From the NCBI RefSeq assembly GCF_009857835.1, contig NZ_WWCL01000004.1, positions 434,001 through 498,000 of the forward strand: a DNA stretch of 64,000 bases, in the 5' to 3' direction. Both the position numbers and the translations under genes were made by a program. Under the pieces are notes generated by a model. It ran no database searches. It saw only the letters and a program-made list of their open reading frames with translations, and was not told the DNA's origin. Within the stretch, counting starts at the first letter, position 1. Every line of letters begins with the position of its first letter. Positions 36,318 through 45,481 of this stretch are shown here, piece after piece. The DNA comes from Duganella fentianensis. GTDB lineage: Bacteria; Pseudomonadota; Gammaproteobacteria; Burkholderiales; Burkholderiaceae_D.

Positions 36318-37214
36318 TTACAGCCGGATCAGCGCCGCCCATGCGGGAATGGCGACTTGCCAGAACTCGTCTATGCTGCCGGCACGCAGATCGAGGCCGA
36401 GGAAGCGCGCGGCCGGCAGCAGCGCATGCTGCAGCAGCTGTTCGGCCGGCAGGCCCTGATCGAAGGCAGTAGCGCCGGTCTGCTTGGATAATTTGTCGCC
36501 CTGCGCATTGCACACCACCGGCACATGCAGATAGCGCGGCTGCGGCAGGCCCAGTACCTGCTGCAGATACAGCTGGCGCGGGGTCGAGTCGAGCAGGTCG
36601 GCACCGCGCACAATGTCGGTAATGCCCTGCGCGCCGTCGTCCACTACCACTGCGAGCTGATAGGCCCAGTAACCATCGGCACGGCGGATGATGAAGTCGC
36701 CCACTTCATCCGTCAGGTCCTGGCTCAGATGGCCGGCCCAGCGGTCGTCGAAGGCGACGATGCAGTGCGGCTCGGTCGGCACTTTCAGGCGCAGCGCACG
36801 CGCGCTCTTGCCTGCCGCCAGACCGTTGCGGCAGGTGCCCGGATAGATCAGGTTCTGCGCCTGTTTGCCGCGCAGGCTGGTCTGCGAATCGGCGATCTCC
36901 CTGCGCGAGCAGCCGCAGGGATAGACCAGATCACCGAGCTGGCGCAAGGCCTGTTCGTACAGCGCTGTGCGTTCGGTCTGGCGCGTGATCTCGCCATCCC
37001 ACTGCATACCGCAGCGCTGCAGCGAAGCGATGATGTGCTGTTCGGCGCCCTCTACATTGCGGTCGCCGTCAACGTCTTCGATGCGCAGCAGCCACTGGCC
37101 ATGGTGGGCGCGGGCGTCCAGATAGCTGGCCATGGCGGCCACCAGCGAGCCGAGATGCAGGGGGCCGGTAGGCGAGGGCGCGAAGCGGCCGATGTAGGAT
37201 GGGCGGTCTGTCAT
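36318..37214 (-). CDS. gluQ: glutamyl-Q tRNA(Asp) synthetase
   Basis: This truncated GluRS paralogue (298 residues) activates glutamate and attaches it to queuosine-34 of tRNA-Asp. It shows RFAPSPTGPLHLGSL (HIGH variant), the zinc-type cysteines in PCGCSRRE with a later GTCRNG, and the KMSKS-equivalent DKLSKQTGA. The anticodon-binding domain is missing, as is normal for GluQ-RS. Confidence 0.95.
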   Translation of the reverse strand: MTDRPSYIGRFAPSPTGPLHLGSLVAAMASYLDARAHHGQWLLRIEDVDGDRNVEGAEQHIIASLQRCGMQWDGEITRQTERTALYEQALRQLGDLVYPCGCSRREIADSQTSLRGKQAQNLIYPGTCRNGLAAGKSARALRLKVPTEPHCIVAFDDRWAGHLSQDLTDEVGDFIIRRADGYWAYQLAVVVDDGAQGITDIVRGADLLDSTPRQLYLQQVLGLPQPRYLHVPVVCNAQGDKLSKQTGATAFDQGLPAEQLLQHALLPAARFLGLDLRAGSIDEFWQVAIPAWAALIRL

Positions 37215-37312
37215 GCCGCCATTTTAGCGCGGCGATGGTCTACAATGTACGCGCGGCAAAATTGCGCAGCAAAATACACGCCCGCCCACTACACTTAAGA
37301 ACTCAGGAAATC

Positions 37313-38950
37313 ATGCAAAAAATGACCCCCTCCTATCTTGCTTCCGCCGTGGCTATGAGCCTGGCGCTGGCATTCCCTGTTCATGCTGGCGCCAACGGTG
37401 GCGCCGCCGTCAAGGAAGCGCCGCTGCGCGCCCATCTGGCATTTCTGGCCAGTGATGTGCTGGAAGGCCGCGGCACGGGCCAGCGCGGTGCGGACCTGAC
37501 GGTGGCCTACCTCGAAGCGCAGTCGCAGGCACTGGGCCTGAAACCGGGCAATGGCGACAGCTTCCGCCAGTCCGTGATGATTGCCGGTGTGAAGACCGAC
37601 GCTGCCGCCAGTACGCTGGCGCTGCAGGCCGGTGGCCAGGCGCTGCCTGCCCGTTTCGGCGACGACTGGGTGTTTGCGCCGGGTGATGCCACGGCCACCC
37701 ACAGCTTCGATAGCGAGCTGGTATTCGTCGGCTACGGCATCACTGCGCCGGACGAGCAGTGGAACGATTTCAAGGGCGTGGACCTGAAGGGCAAAACGCT
37801 GGTGGTAATGGTCAACGACCCGCAGCCGACGGCCGAACAGCCTAACCGCTTCAACGGCAAAGGCCTGACCTACTATGGCCGCTGGACCTATAAATTCGAA
37901 GAAGCGCGCCGTCAGGGCGCAGCCGGTGTGCTGCTGATTCACACCACGCCTTCCGCCTCGTATGGCTGGAGCGTGATCCAGAACAGCTGGTCCGGCGTAG
38001 AGCGCTTCCAGCTGGCGGCCGGCACGCTGGGCACCCAGCTGCAAGGCTGGATGACGGAAGCCACGGCCAAGGCGCTGTTCGCCGCCGCCGGTCAGGATCT
38101 CGATGCGCTGCGTGCTGCCGCCGAGCGCAAGGACTTCAAACCGGTGCCGCTGGCCGCCAAGCTGACCGGCACCATGCAGGCGGCCGTGCGCAAGGTCGAG
38201 CAGTTCAACGTGGCGGCCGTGGTGCCGGGCACCGATCCGAAACTGAAAGACGAAGTGGTGATCTATAGCGCCCACTGGGACCATCTGGGCAAGCAGGGCG
38301 ATGCTACCGGCGGTAAGGATGTGATCTTCAACGGTGCGGTGGATAACGCTTCCGGTTCGGCCGCGCTGCTGGCAATGGCACAGGAAGCCATCCGCGTGCC
38401 AGCCAAGCGCAGCCAGATGTTCCTGTGGGTAGCGGCAGAAGAACAGGGCCTGCTCGGTAGCGCAGCGTATGCTGCAGCACCGCTGTGGCCACTGGCGAAA
38501 ACCGCGGCCAATCTGAATCTGGATAGTCTGAACTTTGTCGGCGCCACGCGCGACATCGGTACCCAGGGCAGCGAACGCACGGAACTGGGCAAGCTGGCCG
38601 AAACCACCGCCAAGGCCATGGGCATGCGTATCGCCGATGCCGAGCCGGATCTGGCCGGTGGCTACTTCCGTAGCGACCACTTCAACTTCGCCAAGAACGG
38701 CGTGCCGGCCTTCTCGATCGAATCGGGCCGCGATTACATCAAGGACGTGGCAGCCGCCAAAGCCAAGGCCGCAGCCTACGGCCCGCGCTACCATCAGGTG
38801 ACGGATGAATACGATGCCAGCTGGGATCTGTCGGGCATGGTGCAGGCGGCACAGTACACGCTCAATCTGGGCCGCGTGATTGCCAACGGCGCCAAGCTGC
38901 CGGAGTGGAAAGCGGGCGATGCGTTCGCCCAGCCGCGTAACAAGAAATAA
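37313..38950 (+). CDS. M28-family zinc aminopeptidase, secreted
   Basis: The 545-residue enzyme has a signal peptide (cleavage after PVHA) and a PA-type insertion (about 160-270). M28 metal ligands are visible in IYSAHWDHLG, DNASGSAALL, AAEEQGLLGS (catalytic glutamate pair) and RSDHFNFAKNGVPAF. ATG 37313 follows CAGGAAA. It is likely a periplasmic or extracellular aminopeptidase scavenging peptides. Confidence 0.93.
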   Translation: MQKMTPSYLASAVAMSLALAFPVHAGANGGAAVKEAPLRAHLAFLASDVLEGRGTGQRGADLTVAYLEAQSQALGLKPGNGDSFRQSVMIAGVKTDAAASTLALQAGGQALPARFGDDWVFAPGDATATHSFDSELVFVGYGITAPDEQWNDFKGVDLKGKTLVVMVNDPQPTAEQPNRFNGKGLTYYGRWTYKFEEARRQGAAGVLLIHTTPSASYGWSVIQNSWSGVERFQLAAGTLGTQLQGWMTEATAKALFAAAGQDLDALRAAAERKDFKPVPLAAKLTGTMQAAVRKVEQFNVAAVVPGTDPKLKDEVVIYSAHWDHLGKQGDATGGKDVIFNGAVDNASGSAALLAMAQEAIRVPAKRSQMFLWVAAEEQGLLGSAAYAAAPLWPLAKTAANLNLDSLNFVGATRDIGTQGSERTELGKLAETTAKAMGMRIADAEPDLAGGYFRSDHFNFAKNGVPAFSIESGRDYIKDVAAAKAKAAAYGPRYHQVTDEYDASWDLSGMVQAAQYTLNLGRVIANGAKLPEWKAGDAFAQPRNKK

Positions 38951-39003
38951 GCAGTGAAATAAGCAATGAAATAAGCAGTGAGCCCGTAGCAGCAGGCATA
39001 AAA

Positions 39004-39038
39004 CAACGGCGGACAGTATGCGAGACTGTCCGCCGTTG
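39004..39038. terminator. hairpin terminator between convergent genes
   Basis: A perfect 14-bp stem CAACGGCGGACAGT / ACTGTCCGCCGTTG with a seven-base loop lies between the M28 peptidase gene and the leftward MshEN gene. The T-tract is weak, so the efficiency is uncertain. Confidence 0.6.
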
Positions 39039-39067
39039 TCGTTTCTGCGGCCGGCGTTGCGGCGGCC

Positions 39068-39781
39068 TTAGTGGTGGAACGAGACGGTGATGGTGGTGCC
39101 CGTCAGGTCGATGCCGCGGATGGCGATGCTGCCGAAGCTAGGCCCTTCCGAACCTTTGACACGGATGTTATCGAAGTTGATTTCACCGATAGACGATGGC
39201 ATGGCCAGCGTCAGCGAGCCATCCTTGTTGATGGTGGCAGTGGCCCGGCTAGGATCGTAGACCACGTTCTTCATGCTAGTATCGGCTTCCAGAAAACCCA
39301 GCACGGGATTGACGATCTTGGCCATGTCGCCTATCACTTCCAGCCCGTTATGCTTGGCGTCTTTGACGGCGTTGACCAGCTGGTCGCTCAGGCCCTGTGC
39401 CGACGTGTCGCCCAGTTCTTCCTCGCTCATGGCCTGCAGGCCGGGGCGTTCGTTGATCTGCATGCCGCGCTGGTCCTTGCTCAGCATGACGGGTGTGCCG
39501 ACTGCCAGCGAGGGCAGGGCTTGCGCCGCATAGCCTTCCAGCGGCGCCAGTAGCGAAGTGGCGATGGCGGCGGCCATACGCAGACGGCGCTGCTTGCGCA
39601 GAGCGTCTTCGATGTGCTGCTGGGTGATGAGGTTAAGCTCGGCAAAAATATCACCGAGGCGCTGGCCCGTTTTGCGCTGGGTTTCAATTGCATGCGCCAG
39701 CTGTTCTTCCGTAATCAGCTTCTGTTTAACCAGCAGCTGACCCAGCATCGATTTATTTTGTGTGTTCGACAACCATCCCAT
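39068..39781 (-). CDS. MshEN-domain protein with a membrane segment and Fil-like exported tail
   Basis: The 237-residue protein has an unusual build. Residues 12-35 and 41-64 are two 24-residue repeats of MshEN type (LGQLLVKQKLITEEQL and RLGDIFAELNLITQQHI), the motif pair that binds c-di-GMP in MshE. Residues 69-86 form a hydrophobic, signal-like segment (MAAAIATSLLAPLEGYAA). The tail has MSEEELGDTSAQG (118-130) and FGSIAIRGIDLTGTTITVSF ending in HH. The latter two match the five exported proteins encoded at 45482-48932. ATG follows CAGGAG. It may couple c-di-GMP to the system, which is an inference. Confidence 0.8.
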   Translation of the reverse strand: MGWLSNTQNKSMLGQLLVKQKLITEEQLAHAIETQRKTGQRLGDIFAELNLITQQHIEDALRKQRRLRMAAAIATSLLAPLEGYAAQALPSLAVGTPVMLSKDQRGMQINERPGLQAMSEEELGDTSAQGLSDQLVNAVKDAKHNGLEVIGDMAKIVNPVLGFLEADTSMKNVVYDPSRATATINKDGSLTLAMPSSIGEINFDNIRVKGSEGPSFGSIAIRGIDLTGTTITVSFHH

Positions 39782-39803
39782 CGCTCTTCTCCTGATGTTG
39801 TTT

Positions 39804-40805
39804 TTATGCCGACTTGCGTGGCAAGTTAGCTTGCAGCGATTCCGGCTCCGGCCCCGACTGGTGCGCCAGATGCACAATGTCCGAAGGCGCCATACCGAAC
39901 CAGCGCTTGCAGGCGCGGTAGAACGCACTCGGTTCCGAGAAGCCGAGCTGGAAGCTTAGCATCTTTAAGGACAACTCCCCGCAACTGAGTGACTGGCGCG
40001 CCAGTTCGCGTCGCGTATCGTCCACCAGATTTGTGAAGCTGGTGCCTTCTTCGGCCAGCCGGCGCTGCAAGGTGCGCTCGCTCATCATCAGCTGGGCCGC
40101 CACATCATCGCGATGGGGCGGGCCTTTGGGCAGCAGGCTGGCCAGCAGGGCCTGTACCTTGGCGCTGAAGGTGGGCGGCTCGGCCTTGGCCAGCGATGCC
40201 AGCACGGGCGCGCCGCTGCCGGCTGCCAGTGGCGGATTGGCCGGCAGCGCCATCACCAGATCGGTATCGGAAAACTCCATCACGTTCTGCGGCATATTGA
40301 ACTTGACGGGGCAGCCGAAGGTCTCCTGATAGACATGGGCATTAGCCGGTTCGGGGAAGGTGTATTCCACCACCACGGGGGCGATATCATCGCGGCCGGC
40401 GGCGCAGCGCAGCGAACGTAGCAGCACGCACCAGACGAAGTCGTAGCGTTGTTGCGGCACCACGCGCTGGGCGCCGGGCAGCACCAGACCGACCCGGGTA
40501 TTGCCATGGCAGCGTTCGATCGAACTCTGTACCGTGGGCGAGACCAGCATGATGTGGCCCATCACACCGAGCCAGCCTAGCCGGTGCGGTGAGGAGATCT
40601 TCAGGCCGATCAGGGGATCGCCCGATTGCGCTACTACCAGTTCCCACAGGTGGCTTAATTTGTCGGACAGCGTCAGTGCATCGCAGGCCAGACCTTCGCC
40701 TTCGCTCAGGCCGGCTTCGGTAAACAGTGCCTCTGCCGCTACGCCGGAACTGGCCAGACGCGATTTGACGCCACGCACCAGATGCAGGGCGGACGAGTAA
40801 CTCAT
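39804..40805 (-). CDS. AraC-family transcriptional regulator
   Basis: The 333-residue protein has an N-terminal arabinose-binding-like domain of the OruR/ArgR kind (IGLKISSPHRLGWLGVMGHIML) and a C-terminal double helix-turn-helix (MMSERTLQRRLAEEGTSFTNLV, then LSLKMLSFQLGFSEPSAFYRACKRWFGMAPSD). Its start overlaps the DUF2059 stop by four bases, so it is co-transcribed with the fil-like genes and probably controls them. Confidence 0.92.
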   Translation of the reverse strand: MSYSSALHLVRGVKSRLASSGVAAEALFTEAGLSEGEGLACDALTLSDKLSHLWELVVAQSGDPLIGLKISSPHRLGWLGVMGHIMLVSPTVQSSIERCHGNTRVGLVLPGAQRVVPQQRYDFVWCVLLRSLRCAAGRDDIAPVVVEYTFPEPANAHVYQETFGCPVKFNMPQNVMEFSDTDLVMALPANPPLAAGSGAPVLASLAKAEPPTFSAKVQALLASLLPKGPPHRDDVAAQLMMSERTLQRRLAEEGTSFTNLVDDTRRELARQSLSCGELSLKMLSFQLGFSEPSAFYRACKRWFGMAPSDIVHLAHQSGPEPESLQANLPRKSA

Positions 40806-41359
40806 GGCGTTACCGCAGCACGCAGACGCAGGCCGATTTTCTCTTTCAGGCCCTGCAGTTTAGGATCGATCACGGCGCGCGTATCGGCCGCCACACCTTC
40901 ACCGAGCGTCTTCTGCATTTCCGGCAGCATGGTCTCGAATTTCTTTTTCACGGGCGATTCCAGGATTGCGATCAGCTGGCGCAGTTCTTCTTCGCTGAAG
41001 CGTTCCGCCATCAGTGGGGCAATCTTGGTCTGGATCAGTTTGTCGGCACTGGCCTTGGTAATCGGTGTGGCTTCGGCCATGAAGGCTTTGGCTTCATTGA
41101 CGATGTCGACCATGGCGGCATCGCGTTTTTCCGGCACGGCACGGCCCTGCAGCATGGCGCGGGCCTGTTGTACGGCGTCGGCAACGGGTATCTGCAGCAT
41201 GGACTGGCCGATGGTATCCGGGTTCCACAGCTTCAGCACCTGTTCGACCAGTGCTTGCTTGGACGCTGCGGCCGGTGCTGCCGTGGCGGCATAGGCGCCG
41301 GCGCAGGCGGCGCTCAGCGCCAGTGCCAGCAGGCTGCGGGTGAGGATGGGTGTGCTCAT
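40802..41359 (-). CDS. DUF2059 family exported protein
   Basis: The 185-residue product has a signal peptide (cleavage after AYA). The helical mature region has the DUF2059 pattern LIQTKIAPLMAERFSEEELRQLIAILESPVKKKFE. ATG 41359 follows AAGGAGC. Function unknown. It sits inside the leftward fil-like operon, 18 bases after the FadL-type gene. Confidence 0.85.
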   Translation of the reverse strand: MSTPILTRSLLALALSAACAGAYAATAAPAAASKQALVEQVLKLWNPDTIGQSMLQIPVADAVQQARAMLQGRAVPEKRDAAMVDIVNEAKAFMAEATPITKASADKLIQTKIAPLMAERFSEEELRQLIAILESPVKKKFETMLPEMQKTLGEGVAADTRAVIDPKLQGLKEKIGLRLRAAVTP

Positions 41360-41377
41360 AGTTTGCTCCTTCTTCAA

Positions 41378-43066
41378 TCAGAAACGCTTGTTGATTTCAA
41401 ATCCGACATAGCGCACGTGGATATCGCCGTTGACGTTCTGTCCGGCATAGGGGTTATAGATAATGTTCAGGAAGTTGCTGCAGTTGAGATTGCAGTCCGT
41501 ATTGGCAGGCACGTTGTAGCGGCCTTTCATATACGAGCCCGTGACACTGATGTCCAGATTCTTGCTGACCTTGAAATTCAGGCCAGCGCTGAGCAGCTTG
41601 GTGTTGGGCAGCGGTGCCAGCAAGTCGATTTTGTCGTTGGGCACAGAAGTTTTGCGCGGCTCGAAGCCGAAGCGCAGGGTCAGGCGGTCCATGGGGAAGA
41701 GCTGCACGCCGTAAGCGAAATTCACCAGACTGCGGTAGCCGCGCGGAATCACCAGCTTGCCCGAATCGGGTATGCCGTACAGGCGCGCCACTTCCAGCAG
41801 CTTGATGCTCTGGTCGAACTGGAAGCGCAGTGCATCCCACTCGCTCCAGCGTGCATAACTGGCATCGACGTTGAGCTGCACCAGATGGATGGGGCGCAGC
41901 TTGATGCCGACCTGCAGGTGCGAAGGGAAGGGAATGATGGCGCTCATATTGCCCTTCTGGGTAGCCGGTATCGAGCTGGGGAAGCCCAGCGTGGCACCGG
42001 CAATCGGCCCGAGCAGGCTGGCGTTCATGCCGCGCACGAAATTGCGCAGCATGGGTTCGGTGTCGAACTGGTAGTAGCCCGTGTAGTGGGTTTTCGAGCC
42101 GCCCTGATACACCACGCCGAGCGCGAAGCGGGGATTGGGTTCCCACAGCACGCCCAGATTGATGGTGGGGTCGAACGGTGCCGTCATTTCGAGGCGCATA
42201 TTGGCAGCCTTCTTGAACGGGCTGACCATGCCGTCCTTGCCGCCGCCGCATACGCCGAAGCCCAGCACGTCGATAATGTTGCCGCCATCTTCAGGGCACC
42301 AGCCTTTTTGCAGCTGGCCGAATACACCCAGCAGCTCATTGGGGAAACGCATATTGGTGTCGACCACGAAAGCAGCGTGGGCGATCGGCACGGAGACGCC
42401 GAAGCGCAGCGTGTCGGAATATTTATAGCCTACCGAGGGCGACAGATAGACCAGCCGCTGTATCTGTTCCTGCCGGCCCTGGTACTGGCCCGGATCATTC
42501 GGGTCGGTGGTGCGGTCCAGACTCATGGCCTGCGACATATAGCTGTCGGTGGCAAAGGTCCAGGGCGAACCGGCCTTGTTCCAGGCCATGCCGACACCGG
42601 GCACGGCCACCGCAGGCAGGCGCCAGCCCGGCACGCCGTAGCCGGGCACGAACATGATCTGGCGTACCGGACCGGTGCGGGTATTCGACAGCGGATCGTC
42701 GCGCCAGCCGCCGATATCGAAATTCGGCCCCGGCGTAAACGCGGCCGAGGTGCGGATCGAGGCGACGAAATTGTGGATGCTTTCGCTATCGCCCGTCAGC
42801 CTTGCCAGTCCGGCCGGATTGAAGTGGATAGACGCAATGCCGGGCGGATCGGCCGTGACGGCATTCCCCAGCGACATGGCGACCACGCTGGTGGTGAGGT
42901 TTTCCGTCAGCGCTGCCTGGGTGGCTTGTGGCCACAGGGCACCGCAGATGGCGGCCAGCGCACCCGCCACGGCGAGTGCGGCCGGACGCAGACGTGCGTG
43001 AGCCCGTGCAGAGGCCCATGCGCTGCGTGGGATGCTGGTCTGCGGGCTGGCGAGGTGCGGCAACAT
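41378..43066 (-). CDS. OmpP1/FadL-family outer-membrane channel
   Basis: The 562-residue outer-membrane protein has a long N-terminal export signal ending near TQAALTE. The FadL hatch-like signature AMSLGNAVTADPPGIASIHFNPAGLARL follows, then many beta strands and a C-terminal phenylalanine (EINKRF) typical of BAM substrates. FadL channels carry hydrophobic molecules. Its place between a second barrel and DUF2059 suggests a part in the fil-like system rather than fatty-acid uptake. A downstream in-frame start cannot be excluded. Confidence 0.88.
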   Translation of the reverse strand: MLPHLASPQTSIPRSAWASARAHARLRPAALAVAGALAAICGALWPQATQAALTENLTTSVVAMSLGNAVTADPPGIASIHFNPAGLARLTGDSESIHNFVASIRTSAAFTPGPNFDIGGWRDDPLSNTRTGPVRQIMFVPGYGVPGWRLPAVAVPGVGMAWNKAGSPWTFATDSYMSQAMSLDRTTDPNDPGQYQGRQEQIQRLVYLSPSVGYKYSDTLRFGVSVPIAHAAFVVDTNMRFPNELLGVFGQLQKGWCPEDGGNIIDVLGFGVCGGGKDGMVSPFKKAANMRLEMTAPFDPTINLGVLWEPNPRFALGVVYQGGSKTHYTGYYQFDTEPMLRNFVRGMNASLLGPIAGATLGFPSSIPATQKGNMSAIIPFPSHLQVGIKLRPIHLVQLNVDASYARWSEWDALRFQFDQSIKLLEVARLYGIPDSGKLVIPRGYRSLVNFAYGVQLFPMDRLTLRFGFEPRKTSVPNDKIDLLAPLPNTKLLSAGLNFKVSKNLDISVTGSYMKGRYNVPANTDCNLNCSNFLNIIYNPYAGQNVNGDIHVRYVGFEINKRF

Positions 43067-43087
43067 GGCGGCGCGATCCGGTCAGGC

Positions 43088-44125
43088 TCAGAAGTTGAGC
43101 GGCATGTTCATGCCCACCGTCATGTTCGGCGAATCCGGCGTCAGGCCTATGCCCACCGACAGATTGATGGTGGTCTTGGGCGAGATGCGGTAGCCCAGAC
43201 CCATGTTGAGTATGCTGGAAGTCTGCATATGGGTCTTGGCTTCGAGGCCGTCGGCAAAGCGCAGTTTGGAACCGGCTGAAATGGCCTGCTGGAACGACAG
43301 TGTGGTGGAAATGCCATACGACAGTGCGTAGGCAAAGCCCATGCCGAAGCCCAGCGTTTTGCCCGGCTGTACCCGGGTCAGGATACGCGTGCCGTTGACC
43401 TGCCACAGGTTCTTGGCCGGTGCGCTGAGGGTGAAGTTCAGCGAGCCGAACAGAGCGACCGGATCGACGATGCGGTTGACGCTGACGCCACCGGTAACGG
43501 CGGCCACGCCGCTGCCCGTGGCTTCGCCGCTACCGGCGATGATCTTGAACGGGCTGCGGCCCGTGGGCAGGCGCACATTGCTGGTCATGGTCAGGCCGGG
43601 GCGGTCGCGCTTGGCTTCGAACGGTTGCCAGCGCGCGCCCAGCGACAGGTCGCCCAGCGAATTCGAGGCGCCGTTGGACAGGTTGTTGTCCGAGTAGCGC
43701 GAAATCAGCGGCATGGTGACGTTGCCGGTCAGGTTGTCGAGCAGGCCGTAGTCGACCGAGAAAGTGTTGGTGACGCTGTGCGAGCTGGTGTTCTCGATGT
43801 TGAACAGAGTGGTGCTGCCATTGGCCAGATCGGTGACGATGCGTTCTTCGCCGACGTAGGAATAGGTCAGGTCATAGGTCACGGCGATCTGCTTGCGGCG
43901 GATCAGCGAGTACTGTTTGTCGACCGCCGTCAGGGTCTGCTGCAGCAGTGCGCTCTGGTCGCCTTCGCCTTCTTTTTTGGCCAGTGCATCGCGTGCGGCA
44001 TCGGTGCTGGCCGGTGCGGCGCCCGGCGCCGTTGCTGGTGGCGTAGTGTTGAGCTGGGCCCATGCCGGGATGGCAAACAGGGTGGCGAGAGCGAGGGCGA
44101 GCGGGCGGGCAATCAGGAACTTCAT
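43088..44125 (-). CDS. outer-membrane beta-barrel protein of the fil-like cluster
   Basis: The 345-residue protein has a signal peptide (cleavage after AWAQ), a short helical region (DAARDALAKKEGEGDQSALLQQTL), then repeated amphipathic strands and a C-terminal MPLNF. It resembles PF13557-type 'transporter' barrels. The start at 44125 fits AAGGA spacing better than an ATG nine bases upstream. It lies 21 bases before the FadL gene. Confidence 0.78.
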   Translation of the reverse strand: MKFLIARPLALALATLFAIPAWAQLNTTPPATAPGAAPASTDAARDALAKKEGEGDQSALLQQTLTAVDKQYSLIRRKQIAVTYDLTYSYVGEERIVTDLANGSTTLFNIENTSSHSVTNTFSVDYGLLDNLTGNVTMPLISRYSDNNLSNGASNSLGDLSLGARWQPFEAKRDRPGLTMTSNVRLPTGRSPFKIIAGSGEATGSGVAAVTGGVSVNRIVDPVALFGSLNFTLSAPAKNLWQVNGTRILTRVQPGKTLGFGMGFAYALSYGISTTLSFQQAISAGSKLRFADGLEAKTHMQTSSILNMGLGYRISPKTTINLSVGIGLTPDSPNMTVGMNMPLNF

Positions 44126-44175
44126 GGTGGTCATCCTTGTGAGAGTGGGCGTGGCACTGCGGTAGCGGTTAGGGT

Positions 44176-44946
44176 TTAGTTACGGTGCATCCAGGTACCT
44201 GCGGCGCCCGAATTGACAGCCCGCAGTAACTGCTGGGCCGAGTTGCTCATAGGGCCATCCAGCCGGCCCTTGTTGGTGACGCGGTCCATGTCCGTGACGC
44301 CAAGTTCGTGATCGGTCAGCGCCATCTTTGCTACCGGCTGCTGACCGGCCGCGGGGGAGATGATGAACAGGGTGTTCTTGTCCCACCAGCGGGCGAATTC
44401 TTCCACTGAAAAAACCATGTTGCCGGCCGAGGGATCGGCCAGAAATACCACGCCGTCGCGGATGCCGCGCAATACCACGAAGTGCTTGAAGCCGGCATAG
44501 TCGATCGGCACGATGGCGGGCTCGTTGAGTGCCATCAGGTCCTTGATTTCGGCGCGAAAGCCGGCGCCGGACATGCCCAGCGAGCCCACATAGCGCTTCA
44601 TGTCGAGCAGGGAAAAACCGCGCCGCTCGATGATTTTTTCCTTCTCGCCTTTTTCCAGCATGCCTTCCATGGCCTGCTGTTCGTTGACCATCACGCCGAG
44701 GTGGTAGTTGAGGATGGTCACCAGCGCGGCCGAACCGCAGCTGAAGTCGAACGCCTGGCGCACGATGTGGCGGTACTTAAGTTCCGAGAACGGTTCCGAC
44801 TTGAACGACTGCACATAGCTGCCCCCGCCCAGCAGGGTTTGCGGCATTTCGTACTGGTCGTTAGGCCGGTCTAGCGGGGTGTGGCGTTCGATCAGACCGC
44901 CACCGCCGATGACGGCTGCGAGCACGCCGAGCAGGATCATCAGCAT
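44176..44946 (-). CDS. membrane-anchored C39-family cysteine peptidase
   Basis: The 256-residue protein has an N-terminal membrane segment (MLMILLGVLAAVIGGGGL) and a papain-like C39 domain with all catalytic parts: C near residue 70 in FDFSCGSAALVTILNYHLG, H in GFKHFVVLRG and D in LADPSAGN. C39 enzymes usually cut double-glycine leaders and are normally fused to ABC exporters; this one is free-standing. It heads the leftward operon and may process one of the exported proteins encoded divergently. The frame stays open upstream without a better start. Confidence 0.87.
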   Translation of the reverse strand: MLMILLGVLAAVIGGGGLIERHTPLDRPNDQYEMPQTLLGGGSYVQSFKSEPFSELKYRHIVRQAFDFSCGSAALVTILNYHLGVMVNEQQAMEGMLEKGEKEKIIERRGFSLLDMKRYVGSLGMSGAGFRAEIKDLMALNEPAIVPIDYAGFKHFVVLRGIRDGVVFLADPSAGNMVFSVEEFARWWDKNTLFIISPAAGQQPVAKMALTDHELGVTDMDRVTNKGRLDGPMSNSAQQLLRAVNSGAAGTWMHRN

Positions 44947-45481
44947 GATCAGCCAGCCCGGCTTGCGCGCGCGCAGAGCGTGCGCTGTACGCGCATTGCC
45001 CGCGCGTGAAACAGGTTTTTCCGGGGCGCAGAGTGAGCGCGGCCCCGGGGCGTCTGGCGCCCCATTGCTGGTGTCATGTAGTCTCCGTTTTGCTTATACG
45101 AACGACCGTGCTTTTATTGGGCACTAAGCGTTCGCGGTTTTTTATTGATGCCATTAACGCACGCATCGGTGCCGTAAGGCATATATTTTTTTAGAAATGT
45201 ACCTCTAGACTTTTTCGCCACATGCTGTGGTAGCAAGGACAACTTATTTGCAACATTGCTCTCACTCTCAGTGGCTCTCAAGGTCAAGCTGTTGGCTTTT
45301 TGGGTCAGCGCGAAAAGATAGACCGTTGTTTAACAGGACTTTTAAGATGGAATCACTTAATAGCCAAATATTAAGATTTCACGCACCAAGCAGTGCACCC
45401 CGAAACTCCTACCCGGAGCCTAGGAAGGACCTGAGGAACGTGAGCCCACAATACAAAACCAACACAAACCGGAGATCACAA
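44947..45481. promoter_or_regulatory. 535-bp divergent intergenic region of the fil-like cluster
   Basis: No gene is evident. The left part is GC-rich, but 45080-45400 is clearly AT-richer, including a TATATTTTTTT run near 45182. It probably holds promoters for both directions and a long leader for the rightward genes. The last 25 bases before the ATG (AACACAAACCGGAGATCACA) resemble those before the second paralogue (AACACAAACGGAGACTTACA). Confidence 0.5.
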
